Shown here piece by piece: positions 63,081-64,000 of a stretch of 64,000 bases of DNA. This stretch comes from Loxodes magnus (taxonomy: Eukaryota > Ciliophora > Karyorelictea > Loxodida > Loxodidae). Made by a program: the position numbers and the translations under genes. The number at the start of each line of letters is the position of its first letter. Position 1 is the first letter of the stretch. Location: the NCBI GenBank assembly GCA_946699065.1, contig CAMPDV010000259.1, forward strand, positions 1 through 64,000, written 5' to 3'. The notes below the pieces were generated by a model that saw only the letters and a program-made list of their open reading frames with translations, was not told the origin of the DNA and did no database searches.

Positions 63081-64000
63081 GTTACATATTTAGGATTTAA
63101 TTTTAATGAACTATAAAATTATAAAATTCATTTTTTATGAAATTTGCCGAAAGTATAGGGAAGTGTGTGAATAGAACTTTGCTATAACTTGCAAAATATA
63201 GGAATATTTCGCCATAAAATTTAAAATAAATCTTTCAATCTTTTATATTATCGAAAGTTGAATATGGATCGGAAATAATACCATGAGCTATTCTAAAAGG
63301 AATAAAGAAAATCAAAAAAGATATAGATATTAGTCAGAGAAAAGTATCAAGATATGAATTTAAGAGTCCTAGATCCTCTTTTAACGAATTTTGCTTCATA
63401 GATTTGAATTGACATCCATTTGAATATTATATATCCATGAGATACTTTAAATTTTATCTTGAGTTACTATAAGAAAAAGAAACAAATCCTAAGTCTTTTA
63501 TAGCTTTTCTCTATAATAAAACAAAAAACAGTAATCTTATTTATTTTAAAAAATTATAGAAACTTTCCCTGTATTTTTAATTTGATTATTTGGATGTTAA
63601 AGAAAGCAAAGAATTCCTACGAGTAGTTTGAAATAAAATAAGACTAAAATTTTATTTAGATTCAATAATAAGAATGAACTTAATTCCTACAGCATACTTA
63701 TATGTAAATGAAATTGACAATAACACCTCATAATTCCCAATCTACACTTACTCTAATCTTAACAAACATATGGTAAGAGAGATTATACCAATTTATAAGC
63801 TTATAACATTTTCCTATAGTTTCTAATATGATTTGCTGTAAAGGTATTATAACATTTAAAGCTTTGAAACATGTTCTTGCGGAGACCTTGATACTTTTAG
63901 ACATTATTCCAACATGAGAGATCTTGAAAGAGTTAATTGAAGAATTTAAAGACTTTAAAAATTATGATTTATTAAAGCTCTTAACCTATAACCAAAAATA
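63081..64000 (+). pseudogene. LINE ORF2 C-terminal region, incomplete at window edge
   Basis: After a frameshift at about 63070 the text VKNVTYLGFNFNE continues the post-RT region. After another at about 63240 comes SKVEYGSEI, a usual post-RT motif of LINEs. The last frame runs to the window end. It has LN-TGA-HPFEYY at 63410 (LDWLP-like in related elements), VV-TGA-NKIRLKFYLD at 63629, and near 63875 a Cys-rich segment CSCGDLDTFRHYSNMRDLE. That segment resembles the C-x-C-G-x-x-D-T-x-x-H-x(n)-C zinc finger at the end of many LINE ORF2 proteins, though its last Cys is not evident. The end of the element is not reached. Confidence 0.65.

Larger units (their letters stand above)
59214..64000 (+). 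mobile_element. Degenerate LINE (non-LTR retrotransposon), rearranged
   Basis: The order on the plus strand is: ORF1 copy 2 (59214-59945), the start of an APE-type endonuclease (about 60009-60097), an inverted ORF1 copy 3 (60098-60702, minus), then the rest of an endonuclease and a reverse transcriptase (about 60930 to the edge). Gag-like zinc-knuckle protein, apurinic endonuclease and reverse transcriptase in this order are typical of LINEs. Several frameshifts and a damaged RT active site show that it is dead. It may be one element disrupted by another, or an upstream truncated element followed by one with a 5' inversion. The right end lies outside the window. Confidence 0.8.

Noticed and set aside
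1..64000. Telomere repeats (GGGGTT or GGGTTT types)
   Set aside because: None found at either edge or at the satellite junction.

Overview
The window looks like nuclear DNA from a ciliate. The translatable frames are long only if TAA and TAG are read as glutamine, and the sequence is very AT-rich. TGA behaves mostly as the stop. However, isolated in-frame TGA codons also occur inside frames that otherwise look intact, so TGA may be a sense codon as well (tryptophan fits best). That would point to a lineage with a dual-use TGA, such as karyorelicts or Condylostoma-like heterotrichs. The alternative is a Tetrahymena/Paramecium-type code with several decaying genes.

Layout. (1) Positions 1-52342, 82% of the window, are one uninterrupted tandem satellite of a 127-bp unit: 412 full copies plus 23 bp, all in the same orientation, running off the left edge of the window. 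Copies differ mainly at a handful of diagnostic sites. These sites mark regional subfamilies and higher-order repeats spaced at multiples of 127 bp (381 and 1016 bp are clear). I find no gene in it. (2) The array stops abruptly in mid-unit. At 52503-53750 on the minus strand there is a probable unrecognised Gln-rich protein frame carrying two in-frame TGAs. (3) Divergent from it, starting at 54187 on the plus strand, is the best gene of the window: a TRIM-like protein with RING finger, B-box type 2, long coiled coil and C-terminal kelch repeats. Its kelch periodicity continues through two in-frame TGAs, to about 56559. (4) Simple repeats follow: an 11-bp AT repeat and 48 perfect copies of the octamer GAAAAAAA. 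(5) From 57963 to the right edge is a graveyard of one non-LTR retrotransposon (LINE) family. It holds a nearly intact zinc-knuckle ORF1 copy, a frameshifted second copy leading into an APE-endonuclease start, an inverted third ORF1 copy, and then a degenerate endonuclease/reverse transcriptase ORF2 that runs to the end of the window.

The genes do not form a pathway. The window reads as the boundary between a large satellite block and a gene-poor, retrotransposon-rich flank. The two observations most worth following are the satellite's higher-order structure and the repeated, position-conserved use of TGA inside coding frames.
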